A program made the translations under genes and the position numbers. From contig JAKEFB010000042.1 of the NCBI GenBank assembly GCA_022616275.1, forward strand, positions 158,077 to 222,076: a stretch of DNA of 64,000 bases. The letters are read 5' to 3'. Below are positions 42,345-50,695 of this stretch, in pieces (position 1 is the stretch's first letter; the number at the start of each line of letters is the position of its first letter). Source of the DNA: Chloroflexota bacterium (lineage in GTDB: Bacteria > Chloroflexota > Anaerolineae > Promineifilales > Promineifilaceae). Under the pieces are notes generated by a model. The model saw only the letters and a program-made list of their open reading frames with translations, did not search any database and was not told the origin of the DNA.

Positions 42345-43136
42345 ATGTCTGGTGATGCGGCGGTGGTTTCGGTGCAGGGGGTGAGTAAGATTTTTGGCGA
42401 GGGTAGCGCCAACCGGACGATCGCGCTTCAGGATATTAACCTGACTATCGAGCCGGGGGAGTTTATTTCGCTAATTGGGCCGTCTGGTTGCGGCAAGTCT
42501 ACGCTGCTGCGCCTGGTGGGCGACCTGATTGCACCGACGACGGGCACGGTCCTGGTCAACGGCAAGCCAGCTCCCCAGGCGCGCCTGGACCAGGATTACG
42601 GGATGGTGTTCCAGGCCCCGGTACTGTACGACTGGCGGAGTGTCAGTAAAAACGTCCAGTTGCCGCTGGAGCTGATGGGCTACGGCCGGCAGGAACGGAA
42701 GCAGCGGGCCGAGGAGATGCTGGCCCTGGTAGAGCTGGGCGGCTTTGAGCGCCACTATCCCTGGCAGTTGTCCGGCGGGATGCAGCAGCGGGTGTCCATT
42801 GCCCGGGCCCTGGCCTTCAAGCCGTCCATTCTATTGATGGACGAGCCGTTTGGCGCGCTCGACGAAATGACCCGCGAGCGGATGAATATGGAGCTGTACA
42901 ACATCTGGCAACGGACTGGCACGACGATTATTTTTGTCACCCACAGTATTCTGGAAGCCGTTTTCCTCTCCACCCGGGTGGTGGTGATGTCGGCCCGGCC
43001 CGGCCGGATTGCGGCCGAGATTGCTATAAACCTGCCGGCGCCGCGCGTTTTTGAGACCCGCGAAGACCCGCGCTTTTTTGAGCTGGCGACGAAGCTGCGC
43101 GAGGCGCTGCGGCACTCGGAAGGGGGTTTTCATTGA
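42345..43136 (+). CDS. ABC transporter ATPase (SsuB/TauB type)
   Basis: The 263-aa nucleotide-binding subunit has Walker A GPSGCGKST (45-53), a Q-loop (MVFQAPVLYDWRSV), signature LSGGMQQRVSIARAL, Walker B ILLMDEPFGALDEM and the switch His in FVTHSILEAVFLS. It powers uptake through the flanking permeases. Its stop codon overlaps the TTG start of permease 2 (TTGA), so the two are translationally coupled. Confidence 0.94.
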   Translation: MSGDAAVVSVQGVSKIFGEGSANRTIALQDINLTIEPGEFISLIGPSGCGKSTLLRLVGDLIAPTTGTVLVNGKPAPQARLDQDYGMVFQAPVLYDWRSVSKNVQLPLELMGYGRQERKQRAEEMLALVELGGFERHYPWQLSGGMQQRVSIARALAFKPSILLMDEPFGALDEMTRERMNMELYNIWQRTGTTIIFVTHSILEAVFLSTRVVVMSARPGRIAAEIAINLPAPRVFETREDPRFFELATKLREALRHSEGGFH

Positions 43137-44026
43137 GCAAGGGGCGAACTGGCGAGTCGCCGGCCGGCGCAGAAGTAGACGCTACCGGTTTCAGCGACGT
43201 GGCCCAGGCGGTGGACACAGCTCTAGGCGCGCCTGGCTCCCGAACTTCCGAGCGGGAGCGGCTGGGCCGTTATCTGCCGGCTGTGGTGGTCTTTGTGGTG
43301 GCCATTGCGCTGTGGGAGTTCCTGGTCTGGGCGCTGAAGATTGAGGTGTTTTTGCTGCCCCGGCCGTCGGTTATCGCCCGGACTTTTGTCGAGAATTTTG
43401 AGCGGCTGGGCCACATCGGCTGGTTTACGACGAAAGAGGCGCTGGGCGGGTTTGCCATTGGCTGCAGCCTGGGCATCCTGGTGGCCCTGGCCACAGCCCG
43501 CTGGACGACAGCCAGCGAAACGCTGTTGCCGTTTGCCATTGCCGCCAACTCGGTGCCGATCATTGCTTTTGCGCCGATCTTGAATAACTGGTTTGGTATT
43601 GACAACCCGCTGGCCAAGATGATGATCGTGGCCGTGATTGTCTTTTTCCCAATGATGATTAACACGGTGCGGGGGCTGACGCTGGTGGACCCGGCCGCGC
43701 TGGAGCTGATGCGTTCTTACGCGGCCAGCGAGTTCGAGATTTTGCGCCACCTGCGCCTGCCCAATGCCCTGCCTTACATGTTTAACGCTTTCAAGGTGGC
43801 GGCCGCTCTGAGCATGATTGGCGCGGTGGTGAGCGAGTATTTTGGCGGCAACCGCTCGGCGCTGGGGGTGTTTATTACTCAAGAGGCAGCCCAGTTCCGC
43901 TTTGAAAAAGCCTGGGCGGCGATTATCGTGGCCTGTGTGGTGGGGATTACCTTTTACCTGGTGATCCTTGGGATTGAGCGTCTGGTTATTCCCTGGCACG
44001 CTTCGTTGCGGCCGGAGGGGGAATAG
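43133..44026 (+). CDS. ABC transporter permease 2
   Basis: The 297-aa permease is of the same family as the one at 41350. Spans begin near residue 42 (LPAVVVFVVAIALWEFLVW), and the EAA loop is ELMRSYAASEFEILRHLRLP. Translation starts at a TTG overlapping the ATPase stop. Having two permeases for one ATPase indicates a heterodimeric membrane domain. In Chloroflexus the related RibXYZ importer takes up riboflavin, but family membership alone does not fix the substrate here. Confidence 0.9.
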   Translation: MSKGRTGESPAGAEVDATGFSDVAQAVDTALGAPGSRTSERERLGRYLPAVVVFVVAIALWEFLVWALKIEVFLLPRPSVIARTFVENFERLGHIGWFTTKEALGGFAIGCSLGILVALATARWTTASETLLPFAIAANSVPIIAFAPILNNWFGIDNPLAKMMIVAVIVFFPMMINTVRGLTLVDPAALELMRSYAASEFEILRHLRLPNALPYMFNAFKVAAALSMIGAVVSEYFGGNRSALGVFITQEAAQFRFEKAWAAIIVACVVGITFYLVILGIERLVIPWHASLRPEGE

Positions 44027-44293
44027 GGAACACAGAGGGCACAGAGGAGGCACAGAGAGCACAGAGAGAAAACAGAGTTTTTCTTTGTGGGTTTTGAGTG
44101 GGGTTGTAGGTTGCCCCTCTTAGAAGAGCCTTGTTTCTGGATGATTGTCGAAGGATAGGTGAAGGAGGTGAGGTTGGGTGGATGAAGGTTTAGCGGCCGT
44201 GGCTGGAAGCCGGCCATCGTTGGGAACCGGCCATGGCTTAAGGATGGTTAAAGAGGCGATTTGCCAAATCGCCCTACAAAATAGGAGGAGAAG
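44027..44293 (+). promoter_or_regulatory. Intergenic region with CACAGAG repeat and a hairpin before the binding-protein gene
   Basis: CACAGAGG-type units occupy 44031-44078, ending in GAGTTTTTCTTTG. GGCGATTTG (44255-44263) pairs with CAAATCGCC (44265-44273), a palindrome probably of another dispersed family. The ribosome site AGGAGGAGA follows. I find no TPP (CUGAGA) or FMN riboswitch core, although the neighbouring importer family often has one. Confidence 0.55.
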
Positions 44294-45460
44294 ATGAAGC
44301 TGTTTAATCGCAAGTTTATTATTTTGTTGCTCGTTTCAGGTTTGATCTCGGTGGCCTGTGGTGGGCCGGCGGCCGAGCCGACCCGGCCGCCGCAGCCGAC
44401 CGACGTGCCCGTCGTCGAGCCGACTGAAGAAACAGCGGCTGAGTTGACGCCGGTCACGCTGCAGTTGCAGTGGGTGGCCCAGTCGCAGTTTGCCGGCTAT
44501 TACGCGGCTAAAGACCTGGGCTTTTATGAAGATGAGGGGCTGGACGTGACCATCCTGGAAGGGGCGGTGGACATTGTGCCACAACAGGTGGTGGCGGCCG
44601 GGGAGGCGGAGTTTGGCATCGCCTGGGTGCCCAAGATGCTGGCTTCGCGAGAACAGGGCGCCGACCTGGTGAATATTGCCCAGGTGTTCCAGCGCAGCGG
44701 CACCTTGCAAGTGGCCTGGGCCGACTCCGGAATTGAAACCGTGGAAGATTGGGCCGGGAAGCGCGTCGGGACCTGGGGCTTCGGCAATGAGTGGGAAGTG
44801 TTTGCTGCGCTGCGCCAGGCCGGGATTGAGCCGGACGATCCCAACCAGGTGACGATTGTCCAGCAGCCGTTTGACATGGCCTTGCTGCTGAACCGGGAAA
44901 TTGACGTGGCCCAGGCAGAAATTTACAACGAGTACGCCCAGTTGCTGGAGGCGCCCAACCCGGAGACGGGCGAGCTGTACCAGCCGGAAGATTTTACCGT
45001 CTTCGACTACAACGAGATCGGCACGGCCATGCTGCAGGACCACATCTTCGTCCGCCAGGAGTGGCTGGCTGAGGAGGGCAACGAGGACATTGCCTCGCGT
45101 TTCCTGCGGGCCACCTTCCGGGGCTGGATCCACTGCCGCGATAACTTTGACGAGTGCGTGCAGATTGTCCTGAACAATGGCCCGACGCTGGGCGAAGGGC
45201 ACATGCGCTGGATGTTGAACGAGATCAACGCGTTGATCTGGCCGTCGCCGGAGGGGATTGGAGTGATGAACATGGACCTCTACCAGCAGACGGTAGACAT
45301 CTCGGTGGAATTCGGCGTGATTACGGTGGCGCCGGATGCCGAAGCGCTGCGCGCCGACCTGGCCCAGGCCGCGGTGACGGCCCTGCAAGAGGAGGGTTTA
45401 GACACCGCCGGTGGGGATTACACCAAGCAGGCGGTGGAGGTGACGCCGGGCGGCGAATAA
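44294..45460 (+). CDS. NMT1/THI5-like substrate-binding lipoprotein
   Basis: The 388-aa lipoprotein has a signal ending in ISVAC (Cys22) and a Pro/Thr/Glu linker, then a periplasmic-binding fold opening LQLQWVAQSQFAGYYAAKDL and GFYEDEGLDVTILEG, the hallmark of the THI5/SsuA group that binds pyrimidine, riboflavin, hydantoin or aromatic N-compounds. It delivers substrate to the two-permease importer upstream. The position of the CACAGAG repeat suggests separate, higher expression, as is common for binding proteins. Confidence 0.92.
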   Translation: MKLFNRKFIILLLVSGLISVACGGPAAEPTRPPQPTDVPVVEPTEETAAELTPVTLQLQWVAQSQFAGYYAAKDLGFYEDEGLDVTILEGAVDIVPQQVVAAGEAEFGIAWVPKMLASREQGADLVNIAQVFQRSGTLQVAWADSGIETVEDWAGKRVGTWGFGNEWEVFAALRQAGIEPDDPNQVTIVQQPFDMALLLNREIDVAQAEIYNEYAQLLEAPNPETGELYQPEDFTVFDYNEIGTAMLQDHIFVRQEWLAEEGNEDIASRFLRATFRGWIHCRDNFDECVQIVLNNGPTLGEGHMRWMLNEINALIWPSPEGIGVMNMDLYQQTVDISVEFGVITVAPDAEALRADLAQAAVTALQEEGLDTAGGDYTKQAVEVTPGGE

Positions 45461-45477
45461 AGGGGAGGAGGTGACAG

Positions 45478-45548
45478 GCTAACCGAAGCGGTTAGCTCGG
45501 TGACAAGGTGAGGTTGAAACCCCGCAGGTCTCCGACCTGCGGGGTTTC
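45478..45548 (+). terminator. Two hairpins after the ABC operon
   Basis: GCTAACCG/CGGTTAGC (45478-45496) is followed by the perfect 15-bp stem 45516-45530 with 45534-45548 (GAAACCCCGCAGGTC and complement). No long T-run follows the second, so efficiency is uncertain. The stem ends three bases from the next gene's ribosome site. Confidence 0.65.
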
Positions 45549-45559
45549 ATGGGGTGATG

Positions 45560-46426
45560 ATGGTTTTGGTAACGGGCGCGGCCGGGAAGACCGGCCGCGC
45601 TGTTATTCAGGCGTTGGTTAAGCGGGGTGCGGCAGTGCGGGCGCTGGTCCGCCGGGAGGAGCAGCGCCGGCCGGTGGAGGCGCTGGGGGCGCAGGAGACG
45701 ATCTGCGGCGATATGGGCGACCCGGCCGTGCTGCAGCGGGCGGCCGAGGGTATTCGCGCCGTCTACCACATTTGCCCCAACGTGAGTCCAGATGAGGTGG
45801 CGATTGGCCAGGCCGCTATGGCGGCGGCGCGGGCGGCCGGGGTGGCCCATTTTGTTTATCATTCGGTCCTTCATCCGCAGACAGAGGCGATGCCCCATCA
45901 CTGGCTCAAGCTGCGGGTCGAGGAGTTATTGCTGGCGTCGGGCCTGCCGTTTACGATCTTGCAGCCGGCGGCCTATATGCAGAACGTCCTGGCCGGCTGG
46001 CCGGCCGTGGTCGAGCAGGGCATTTACCGGGTCCCGTATCCGGTGGAAACGCGCCTGAGCATGGTTGACCTGGAGGACGTGGCCGAAGCGGCGGGGGCCG
46101 TCCTGACCGAGGCCGGGCACGCGGGAGCGACGTACGAACTGGTTGGCTCGGAACCGTTGAGCCAGGTGGAGGTGGCCGAAGTCTTGAGCCGGGCATTGGG
46201 CCGGCTGGTGCAGGCGGAACAGACCCCGATTGAAATTTGGCAGGGCGAGGCCGTGGCCGGTGGGATGGGCGCGTACCAGGTGGAGACGCTGGTGAAGATG
46301 TTTGCCTACTACGAGCGTTACGGTTTCTGGGGGAATAGCAACGCTTTGGGCTGGCTGCTCGGCCGGCGGCCGGCTTCGTTCGCGGAGTTTGTGGGGAAGG
46401 TGGTGGAGACTTCCGGCCGCTTCTAA
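45560..46426 (+). CDS. NmrA-like NAD(P)-binding protein
   Basis: The 288-aa atypical SDR has the dinucleotide motif VTGAAGKTG at its start and keeps FVYHSVLHPQ and LPFTILQPAAYMQN of the NmrA/QOR2 group, but not the classical YxxxK. These proteins sense NADP redox state or reduce quinones. Starts at 45554 (GTG), 45557 and 45560 are possible; I use 45560 because it yields the standard MVLVTG start with GGGG five bases upstream. The stop abuts the remnant of a Doc toxin on the other strand. Confidence 0.82.
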   Translation: MVLVTGAAGKTGRAVIQALVKRGAAVRALVRREEQRRPVEALGAQETICGDMGDPAVLQRAAEGIRAVYHICPNVSPDEVAIGQAAMAAARAAGVAHFVYHSVLHPQTEAMPHHWLKLRVEELLLASGLPFTILQPAAYMQNVLAGWPAVVEQGIYRVPYPVETRLSMVDLEDVAEAAGAVLTEAGHAGATYELVGSEPLSQVEVAEVLSRALGRLVQAEQTPIEIWQGEAVAGGMGAYQVETLVKMFAYYERYGFWGNSNALGWLLGRRPASFAEFVGKVVETSGRF

Positions 46427-46509
46427 CAAAATATGCCAACTGAGCCGCCGGACTGGGCCATCACGCGGGTATAGATTTCCAGCACTTCGTTGACTGTGAG
46501 ATAACGCAC
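46423..46509 (-). pseudogene. Truncated Doc/Fic toxin remnant
   Basis: Reading leftward from a GTG that overlaps the antitoxin stop (TAGTG), 28 residues can be translated: VRYLTVNEVLEIYTRV followed by MAQSGGSVGI, the standard beginning of death-on-curing (Doc) toxins. Homology then ends abruptly at FC-stop, exactly where the convergent NmrA-like gene ends. The catalytic HPFxxGN part is absent, so the toxin is dead and most of the gene has been deleted. Confidence 0.75.
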
Positions 46510-46706
46510 TACGCCAGCCGCCGGTAGAGTTCAGCGTTTTTGTCAAGGATGTATTCTAGCGCCTGTAAAAATTCTTCGTCAGGGCGGGTAAGCAATTCTT
46601 CCACACTGGCGCGCACCAGTTCTTCGGGTGTAATGCTGAAGCGGTTGGCAATTTCGTTGAGTTTTTGCAAACGATCGTCGGGTAGAGTGATAGTAATGCT
46701 CGTCAC
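46509..46706 (-). CDS. Ribbon-helix-helix antitoxin-like protein
   Basis: The 65-aa protein has a beta-strand TSITITLPDDRLQKLNEIAN followed by two helices (ITPEELVRASVEELL), the CopG/Arc-type ribbon-helix-helix that binds DNA as a dimer, and a C-terminal helix that would contact a toxin. Translation starts at a GTG with AGGAG about 12 bases upstream. It overlaps by one base the truncated Doc gene that follows, so it is the surviving antitoxin of a broken operon. Confidence 0.8.
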   Translation of the reverse strand: MTSITITLPDDRLQKLNEIANRFSITPEELVRASVEELLTRPDEEFLQALEYILDKNAELYRRLA

Positions 46707-46763
46707 AGCTCATTTTCTCCTAGCCATAGTCTACCTGTGGATGAAAAAGAATGCCAGGTAGGG

Positions 46764-46769
46764 TATACT
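46764..46769 (+). promoter_or_regulatory. -10 element upstream of prs
   Basis: TATACT at 46764-46769 lies 46 bases before the prs ATG. The -35 region is weak (ATGAAA at 17 bases), so the call rests on the -10 alone. Confidence 0.35.
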
Positions 46770-46814
46770 ACGGCCGTCTATCGGGGTGTTTTTGAGTCCA
46801 GCAGGAGGGTCACG

Positions 46815-47792
46815 ATGAGTTTGCAACCAATTGATCCCAGCGACGTCCGTTTTTTCAGCGGCAGCTCCCACCCGCAACTGGCCAGGGACATAGCCGCGCA
46901 TTTGGGGTTGCCGTTGGAAGCGACGCACATCAGCCGTTTCAGCAACGACAACCTGTACATTCAACTGGGGGCCAGCGTGCGCGGCCGGCGGGTGTACATC
47001 GTCCAGTCCCTTTTTCCGCCGGTGAACGACCACCTGGTGGAGCTATTGATGATGCTGGATATTGCCCGCTCGGCCGCGGCCAAGGAGATTCACGCCGTCA
47101 TTCCTTACTTCTCCTTTGCCCGGTCGGACAAGAAAGACGCGCCGCGCATCTCCATTACCGCCCGGCTGGTGGCCGATTTGCTGACCACGGCCGGGGCGAC
47201 CCAGGTGATGACGATGATGCTCCACTCGCCCCAGGTCCACGGCTTCTTCAGCATTCCGGCCGATCCGCTGACGGCCCGGCCGGTGTTCGAGCGCCACTTC
47301 CTGCAGCGCGACCTGGGTAATACCATCGTCGTAGCCCCCGACGTGGGCCACGCCAAGTCGGCCGGGCGTTTTGCCGAGAGCCTGGGGCTGCCGGTGGCGG
47401 CCGGCAATAAGGAGCGGGTGTCGGACACGGAGGTCAAGATTAGCGGGCTGGTCGGCCGGCAGGTCAAAGGCTTTCGCCGCGCGTTGATTTACGACGACGA
47501 AATCGCCACGGGGTCGTCGGTAGTGGAAATGAGCCACCTGTTAGTGGAGAACGGAATCGAAGAAATCTGGGCCGTTTGCACCCACGGCGTTTTTGTCGGC
47601 GGGGCGCTGCAAAAGCTGGCGGCCGTGCCCCAGATTACGGAGATTGTGACGACCGACACGGTTTACATTCCGCCGGAAAAGCGAGCGCCAAACCTGCACA
47701 TCCTGTCGGTCGCCCCGGTGTTTGGGGACGCCATCCAGCGCAACTATCTACGCATGTCTATTGAAGGGCTGTTTGTGTATGGCGACAGTTAA
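46815..47792 (+). CDS. prs: Ribose-phosphate pyrophosphokinase (PRPP synthase)
   Basis: The 325-aa enzyme makes PRPP from ribose 5-phosphate and ATP for nucleotide, His and Trp synthesis. It has FSGSSHPQLARDIAAHLG at the N-terminus, RFSNDNLYIQ, the metal/ATP flexible region with PYFSFARSDKKD, LHSPQVHGFF, and the PRPP loop reading LIYDDEIATGSSVVE. VAPDVGHAKSAGRFA differs from the usual PDxGGxxRA, so this is a divergent class. GGAGGG precedes the ATG at 46815. Its end overlaps the following MFS gene by 14 bases. Confidence 0.9.
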   Translation: MSLQPIDPSDVRFFSGSSHPQLARDIAAHLGLPLEATHISRFSNDNLYIQLGASVRGRRVYIVQSLFPPVNDHLVELLMMLDIARSAAAKEIHAVIPYFSFARSDKKDAPRISITARLVADLLTTAGATQVMTMMLHSPQVHGFFSIPADPLTARPVFERHFLQRDLGNTIVVAPDVGHAKSAGRFAESLGLPVAAGNKERVSDTEVKISGLVGRQVKGFRRALIYDDEIATGSSVVEMSHLLVENGIEEIWAVCTHGVFVGGALQKLAAVPQITEIVTTDTVYIPPEKRAPNLHILSVAPVFGDAIQRNYLRMSIEGLFVYGDS

Positions 47793-49023
47793 CCCCCGGC
47801 GGGCCCTGGTAGCCATCAGCCTGGCGACCGGGTTGTCTCTGCTGGGGGATACGACGCTGTACACGGTGCTGCCGACGCACACGGCCGTGGCCGGGGTGTT
47901 GGTGGGGGACGTCGGCATCCTGCTTTCGGCCAACCGCTTCATCCGCCTGGCCCTGAACGGTCCGGTTGGGGTGGTGGTTGACCGCTGGCCACGCCGCCGG
48001 ATTTTTGTCCCGGCGGTGTTCTTGGGGGCCGTTTCCACGGCCCTCTACGCCCTGGACCAGGGCTACTGGCCCTTGCTGCTCGGCCGGCTGTTGTGGGGCC
48101 TGGCCTGGGTGGGCATCTGGATTGGCGGCAACGCCATTGTCCTAGACATCAGTCAGGCTGATAACCGGGGGCGTTGGGTGGGGCGCTACCACGTTTCCTT
48201 TTACCTGGGCGCGGCGGCCGGCAGCGGCCTGGGCGGCTTCCTGACCGACCTGCTGGGCTACCACTGGGCGATGGGCGTGGCGGCCGGGCTGGCGTTGTTT
48301 GGGGCGCTGTTTGCCTGGTTGTTTTTGCCGGAGACGGCCCTGTTGCGGGGTGAACTACGGGCTAGGCAACCAGCCGAGCCGACCAGGACGCCTGGCCGGC
48401 CGCGGGCGCAGATGAGGACGGCCATGACCGCGGCCGTGGCCTTGTTAGGTGTGAACCGGCTGGTGATGGCTGGTATTCTGTTTGCAACCTTTAACCTTTT
48501 CCTGGCCCAACGGTTGGGAGAAACGGTGATAATCGCCGGGCGACAGGTGGGAGTAGCCACGTTGACCGGGTTAGCCCTGGGGGCGAGCACCCTGATCAGC
48601 ACCCTCTCGGCTCCTCTGGCCGGCCGGCTGACCGACCGGCTGGGTGAGCGCTGGCGGGTGGCAGCCGGGAGCTTATTGTCCGGGGCGGTGGGCTTTGTCC
48701 TGGTGGCAGTAGGCACGCCGCTGACTATCCTTCTGGGACTGCCCCTGACTTCGGCCGCCAGCGGCAGCAACCAGGGGTTGTCTACGGCGCTCACCGGGGA
48801 TTTGTCCGGCCGGAGCAGGCAGGGCCGGCAACTAGGGGTACTCTTTACAGTTGGGGATTTAACCAGCGCGATAGGACCACCCCTGGCTTATAACTTGAAT
48901 AAATTCGTCTCGCTGGAGATGATCTACCTCTTTAGCGCCGGCCTGTTGGGGTTGGTGTTCTTATTAGTGCTGTCTCTGGCGTTGCGGCAGGGCCACGGCC
49001 AACTATTGGAGCCTGTGATTTAG
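47779..49023 (+). CDS. MFS transporter
   Basis: The 414-aa protein has 12 predicted membrane spans in two halves joined by a basic loop (RARQPAEPTRTPGRPRAQ). Motif A-like sequence lies after span 2 (GPVGVVVDRWPRRRIFV) and after span 8 (GRLTDRLGERWR). It is probably a drug/metabolite efflux or uptake carrier; the substrate is unknown. The ATG at 47779 lies inside the prs 3' end, giving a 14-base overlap and coupled translation. Confidence 0.87.
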   Translation: MATVNPRRALVAISLATGLSLLGDTTLYTVLPTHTAVAGVLVGDVGILLSANRFIRLALNGPVGVVVDRWPRRRIFVPAVFLGAVSTALYALDQGYWPLLLGRLLWGLAWVGIWIGGNAIVLDISQADNRGRWVGRYHVSFYLGAAAGSGLGGFLTDLLGYHWAMGVAAGLALFGALFAWLFLPETALLRGELRARQPAEPTRTPGRPRAQMRTAMTAAVALLGVNRLVMAGILFATFNLFLAQRLGETVIIAGRQVGVATLTGLALGASTLISTLSAPLAGRLTDRLGERWRVAAGSLLSGAVGFVLVAVGTPLTILLGLPLTSAASGSNQGLSTALTGDLSGRSRQGRQLGVLFTVGDLTSAIGPPLAYNLNKFVSLEMIYLFSAGLLGLVFLLVLSLALRQGHGQLLEPVI

Positions 49024-49031
49024 ATTTTATC

Positions 49032-49080
49032 ATCGCGAATGACACGAATGAGCGTACAACGCTTCACGAATGACGCGGAT
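49032..49080. repeat. CGAATGA-family repeat with GCGTACAACGC core
   Basis: CGCGAATGACACGAATGA, GCGTACAACGCTTCACGAAT and GACGCGGATG. The core GCGTACAACGC can fold on itself. The same core with the same flanking CGAATGA and TTCACGAATG recurs at 59531-59575. Confidence 0.75.
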
Positions 49081-49099
49081 GTTTTTAATTATCATAGGG

Positions 49100-50695
49100 T
49101 TATTGAGGGTTGAGGAGGGTAGTCAGGTAGTAGACCTGGCGGCGGATGGCTGAGGCTTCCCAGAGCTCGGCCGGGCGGGGCTGGCCACCAAACTGGATGA
49201 CGGCCGGGACGAGTTCTAGCTGGCGGACCCCATCCTGATCTAGCCAGACGTTTAGTATGGTTGTTGAGGGATCGCCATCAATCTCAAAAGCGAAATTGCC
49301 CAGGCCGTAGACGATAACACCCCCCTGGTAAAATTCGATGCCCTGCAAAATGTGGGCGTGGTGGCCAATGACCAGGCTGGCCCCGGCGTCAATGGCGGCG
49401 CGAGAGGCAGCCACCTGGGGTGGGCTGGGTTCGGCGACATACTCATAACCGCTGTGCAAGAGAACGATGACCAGATCGGCTTGCTGCCGGGCGTCGGCGA
49501 CGTCGGCGGCAATCTGGTCTGGGAAGGCCCAGGCCAGGCCGGGACTGCTGCCGGTGGCCGTCCAAAGCTGGGTATCAAAGCCGCTGACCTCCACCGGCAC
49601 ATGGACGTAGCCCAGGAAAGCCAGGGTCAGGCCGTTGACCTGGTGGAAGTAGGGTGTACGGGCTTCGGCGGTGTTGGCTCCTGCACCCACAGCGGCAATA
49701 CCCTGTTCTTGCAACAGGCCGATGCCTTGCAGCAGGGCTTCCGGCCCGAAGTCCATGGCGTGGTTGTTGGCCAGAGAGAGCACGTCGAAACCAGCCATGG
49801 CCAGGGAGTTGGCAGCGGCCGGCGGGGCCTGGAAGGTGTAGCTCTTGCCGGCCGGCTGGCCGGCGTCGCCTAAGGACGACTCCAGGTTGCCAACGGTCAG
49901 GTCGGCGTTTTGCAGCAGGCCGGCCACCTGGGCAAAGGGATAGGCCAGGTCGCCCTGCTGAATGGCGTAGCCCAGCGCCCGATCCAACATGACGTCGCCG
50001 ACGGCCGCCAGGTGAAGTATCTGGTCCGGCATGGGGTTGCCCTGGAGGGTGGCGGCCAGCTCGGCAGCGGCGGACTCGAAGCCTGGCGCGGCGACGAGGG
50101 ACCAGGGCTGCTGCAGCGGGTAGGTGGGGTCGGCCGGATGGAGGCCGTCAATGCGGAGCGGCTTTTGAGCGGGGGACAGGTCGGCCCAGGGCACGACCGT
50201 GACCAGGGGATGGCCTTCCTGGAGAATACTCTGCGCTTCTCTCCAGGTTGTTCCTTCCCAGTTGGTGGTGAAGGGTACGGCCAGGGCCAGTGGTTGCTGC
50301 CCAACGAGGAACCCGCCGTCTCCTGTGCTGAGGGTAATGCCGGCCGACTCCTGGCCGTCCACCAGTTGCCAATCCCAGGCTGTCTGGCCAGCCGCCAGTT
50401 GGGCCAGGGCCTGGATAACGGCCGGCTGCCACTCTGGGGGGGCGGCAATGGCTACTAACGGTCTAGGGGTGGGTGAGGGGGTCGGGGAGCGAAGGAGCAG
50501 GGGAGCAGGGGAGACAAAGGGAAGGGGTGTGGGGGTGTAGGGGTGTGGGGGCGTGGGGGTGTGGTTCTGTGGTTGTGTAGGGGTGTGGGGGTGTGGGGGT
50601 GTAGGGGTGTTATTGCCCCGACAAGTGGCGAGAAGCAGGGCGAAGGAGGCCAGGAGAATAAAGAGCAGCGGCCGGGCTTTTTTTATGGGACGCAT
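49100..50695 (-). CDS. CapA-family lipoprotein (poly-gamma-glutamate-synthesis-type phosphoesterase)
   Basis: The 531-aa lipoprotein has a signal ending LLATC (Cys25) and a long Thr/Pro/His linker made from repeated HPHTPT-type units. After a region of about 150 residues comes a metallophosphoesterase-like CapA domain: VGDVMLDRALG, NLESSLG, LSLANNHAMDFG, VLLHSGYEY and GHHAHILQGIEFY. CapA proteins work outside the membrane in polymer export or hydrolysis; whether poly-gamma-glutamate is involved is unknown, since capB and capC are absent. It overlaps the downstream M15 gene's region by 13 bases. Confidence 0.87.
   Translation of the reverse strand: MRPIKKARPLLFILLASFALLLATCRGNNTPTPPHPHTPTQPQNHTPTPPHPYTPTPLPFVSPAPLLLRSPTPSPTPRPLVAIAAPPEWQPAVIQALAQLAAGQTAWDWQLVDGQESAGITLSTGDGGFLVGQQPLALAVPFTTNWEGTTWREAQSILQEGHPLVTVVPWADLSPAQKPLRIDGLHPADPTYPLQQPWSLVAAPGFESAAAELAATLQGNPMPDQILHLAAVGDVMLDRALGYAIQQGDLAYPFAQVAGLLQNADLTVGNLESSLGDAGQPAGKSYTFQAPPAAANSLAMAGFDVLSLANNHAMDFGPEALLQGIGLLQEQGIAAVGAGANTAEARTPYFHQVNGLTLAFLGYVHVPVEVSGFDTQLWTATGSSPGLAWAFPDQIAADVADARQQADLVIVLLHSGYEYVAEPSPPQVAASRAAIDAGASLVIGHHAHILQGIEFYQGGVIVYGLGNFAFEIDGDPSTTILNVWLDQDGVRQLELVPAVIQFGGQPRPAELWEASAIRRQVYYLTTLLNPQ
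50470..50640. repeat. GGGGTGTG tandem units encoding the CapA linker
   Basis: GGGGTGTG/GGGGTGTAG units and, nearer the domain, GGGAGCAGGGGAGCAGGGG form a low-complexity tract. On the minus strand it reads TPTPPHPHTPT and LLLRSPTPSPTP. It is the same G-rich unit class as the insert at 12591-12687, here serving as a lipoprotein tether. Confidence 0.65.

Noticed and set aside
44027-44293. TPP or FMN riboswitch before the THI5-like binding protein
   Set aside because: Neither the CUGAGA/ACCUGA core of TPP nor the FMN element's conserved segments can be found; the region is mostly CACAGAG repeat and a simple palindrome.
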